Of a stretch of DNA of 8,451 nt, positions 7,816-8,451 are shown one piece after another. Position 1 is the stretch's first letter. The number at the start of each line of letters is the position of its first letter. The stretch is taken from NCBI GenBank assembly GCA_019312985.1, contig JAFDCC010000163.1, forward strand, positions 1 through 8,451. Reading direction: 5' to 3'. The notes under the pieces are model-generated. The model was given only the letters and a program-made list of their open reading frames with translations. It did no database searches and had not been told where the DNA came from. Both the position numbers and the translations under genes were made by a program. This DNA comes from Deltaproteobacteria bacterium. GTDB taxonomy: Bacteria > Desulfobacterota > Desulfobulbia > Desulfobulbales > BM004.

Positions 7816-8451
7816 TTACTTATTTTCTTCTGTGGCGGCAAGCAATTCTTTTACTGCCGCCACCTCTATCCGGTGCGCCTCGAGCAGCGTGCGGTCCGCT
7901 GTTTTTTCCAAAAGCCTCTGGCCCGGCAGGGTGTCACCCAGGGAAAAAAAGCCGTTCCTCGTTCTCTTCAGTTCACAGAGAAAAGCGCCGCACCCGAAAA
8001 ATTCACCGATATCTGCGGCCAACGTCCTTATATAGGTGCCCTTGGAGCAGGTTACCCTGATCGTCAGCCTGTCGCTCCCCCGGGCGAGACACTCCAGCCT
8101 TTTTACTACAATTGGCCGCGGCTCCTTTATCACCTTGATTCCCCGGCGGGCATAATGATACAACGGTTTGCCCTTATGCTTCAAAGCCGAGTAGGCTGGC
8201 GGCGTCTGCAGCTGTGCGCCCGTAAAATGTTCCAGGCATGCATCAATATCGCCCGGGGATATATTCCCCACCGGCCGCTTCTCCAGTATTTTGCCCTCCG
8301 GGTCCTGGGTCTCGGTGACAACCCCCAGCTGCAGTGTTGCCTCGTATTCCTTGTCGCCGGCCATCAGCTCTGGTATGAGCCTGGTCGCCGGTCGGCCGGC
8401 ACAGAGAACAAGCACACACGAGGCAAAAGGATCAAGGGTGCCGGTGTGGCC
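7816..8451 (-). CDS. truB: tRNA pseudouridine(55) synthase TruB, 5' end beyond the window
   Basis: TruB isomerises U55 in the T loop of most tRNAs. The gene enters from the right edge, so the N-terminus (about 40-45 residues by comparison with E. coli) is missing. The visible 211 residues begin inside GHTGTLDPFAS, whose Asp is the catalytic nucleophile. They continue with DKEYEATLQLG (33-43), TPPAYSALKHKGKPLYHYAR (83-102), CSKGTYIRTLAADIGE (135-150) and LKRTRNGFFSLGDTL (161-175). The protein stops about 35 residues after that last motif, whereas E. coli TruB (314 residues) has a PUA-like domain after it. This looks like a short, PUA-less TruB. A GTG at 8415 is internal, not the start. rpsO follows 116 bases downstream. 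Confidence 0.96.
   Translation of the reverse strand, partial: GHTGTLDPFASCVLVLCAGRPATRLIPELMAGDKEYEATLQLGVVTETQDPEGKILEKRPVGNISPGDIDACLEHFTGAQLQTPPAYSALKHKGKPLYHYARRGIKVIKEPRPIVVKRLECLARGSDRLTIRVTCSKGTYIRTLAADIGEFFGCGAFLCELKRTRNGFFSLGDTLPGQRLLEKTADRTLLEAHRIEVAAVKELLAATEENK

Noticed and set aside
7751..7816. 21-codon frame overlapping the truB stop (TAATG)
   Set aside because: No ribosome binding site, no recognisable sequence, and too short to be the missing TruB PUA domain.

Overview
The window looks like ordinary chromosomal housekeeping DNA from a GC-rich Gram-negative bacterium. The order truB–rpsO–pnp–M16 peptidase–dut, a YycJ-type metallo-hydrolase, a short TtcA-like protein and a secreted lipoprotein together suggest Desulfobacterota (the former Deltaproteobacteria, for example a Desulfobulbales-like or Geobacter-like lineage). 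That placement is inferred from gene order and protein style; no marker gene was compared. There is no sign of a phage, transposon, CRISPR array, tRNA or rRNA.

Layout. Positions 1-266 hold no convincing gene; this stretch is rich in A/T runs and carries one plausible sigma70-type promoter. Three plus-strand genes follow: hisB (267-863, histidine synthesis), an uncharacterised outer-membrane-type lipoprotein (934-1569) and a TtcA-like tRNA thiolation enzyme (1582-2307). The last two are only 12 bases apart, so they are probably cotranscribed. A short convergent spacer (2308-2428) contains a hairpin that looks like a terminator for the minus-strand genes.

Everything from 2429 to the right edge is on the minus strand. 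In transcription order it reads truB (cut by the window edge), rpsO, pnp, an M16 zinc peptidase, dut and a YycJ-type metallo-beta-lactamase-fold hydrolase. A strong intrinsic terminator directly after pnp (5096-5127) splits this run into a translation/RNA-decay unit (truB-rpsO-pnp) and a downstream unit (M16-dut-MBL). The terminator also shows that the true M16 start is at 5059, not further upstream.

Functionally, truB modifies tRNA U55, rpsO encodes ribosomal protein S15, and pnp encodes the 3'-5' exoribonuclease PNPase, a classic cluster. The rpsO-pnp spacer has several stem-loops, including a long imperfect hairpin just before the pnp ribosome binding site. This resembles the RNase III-processed autoregulatory leader known from enterobacterial pnp. 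I found no clearly new biological system. The points most worth a second look are this leader and its repeated 9-mer, a TruB that seems to lack the usual C-terminal PUA domain, the extended hisB C-terminus that forms a hairpin, and the unassigned lipoprotein.
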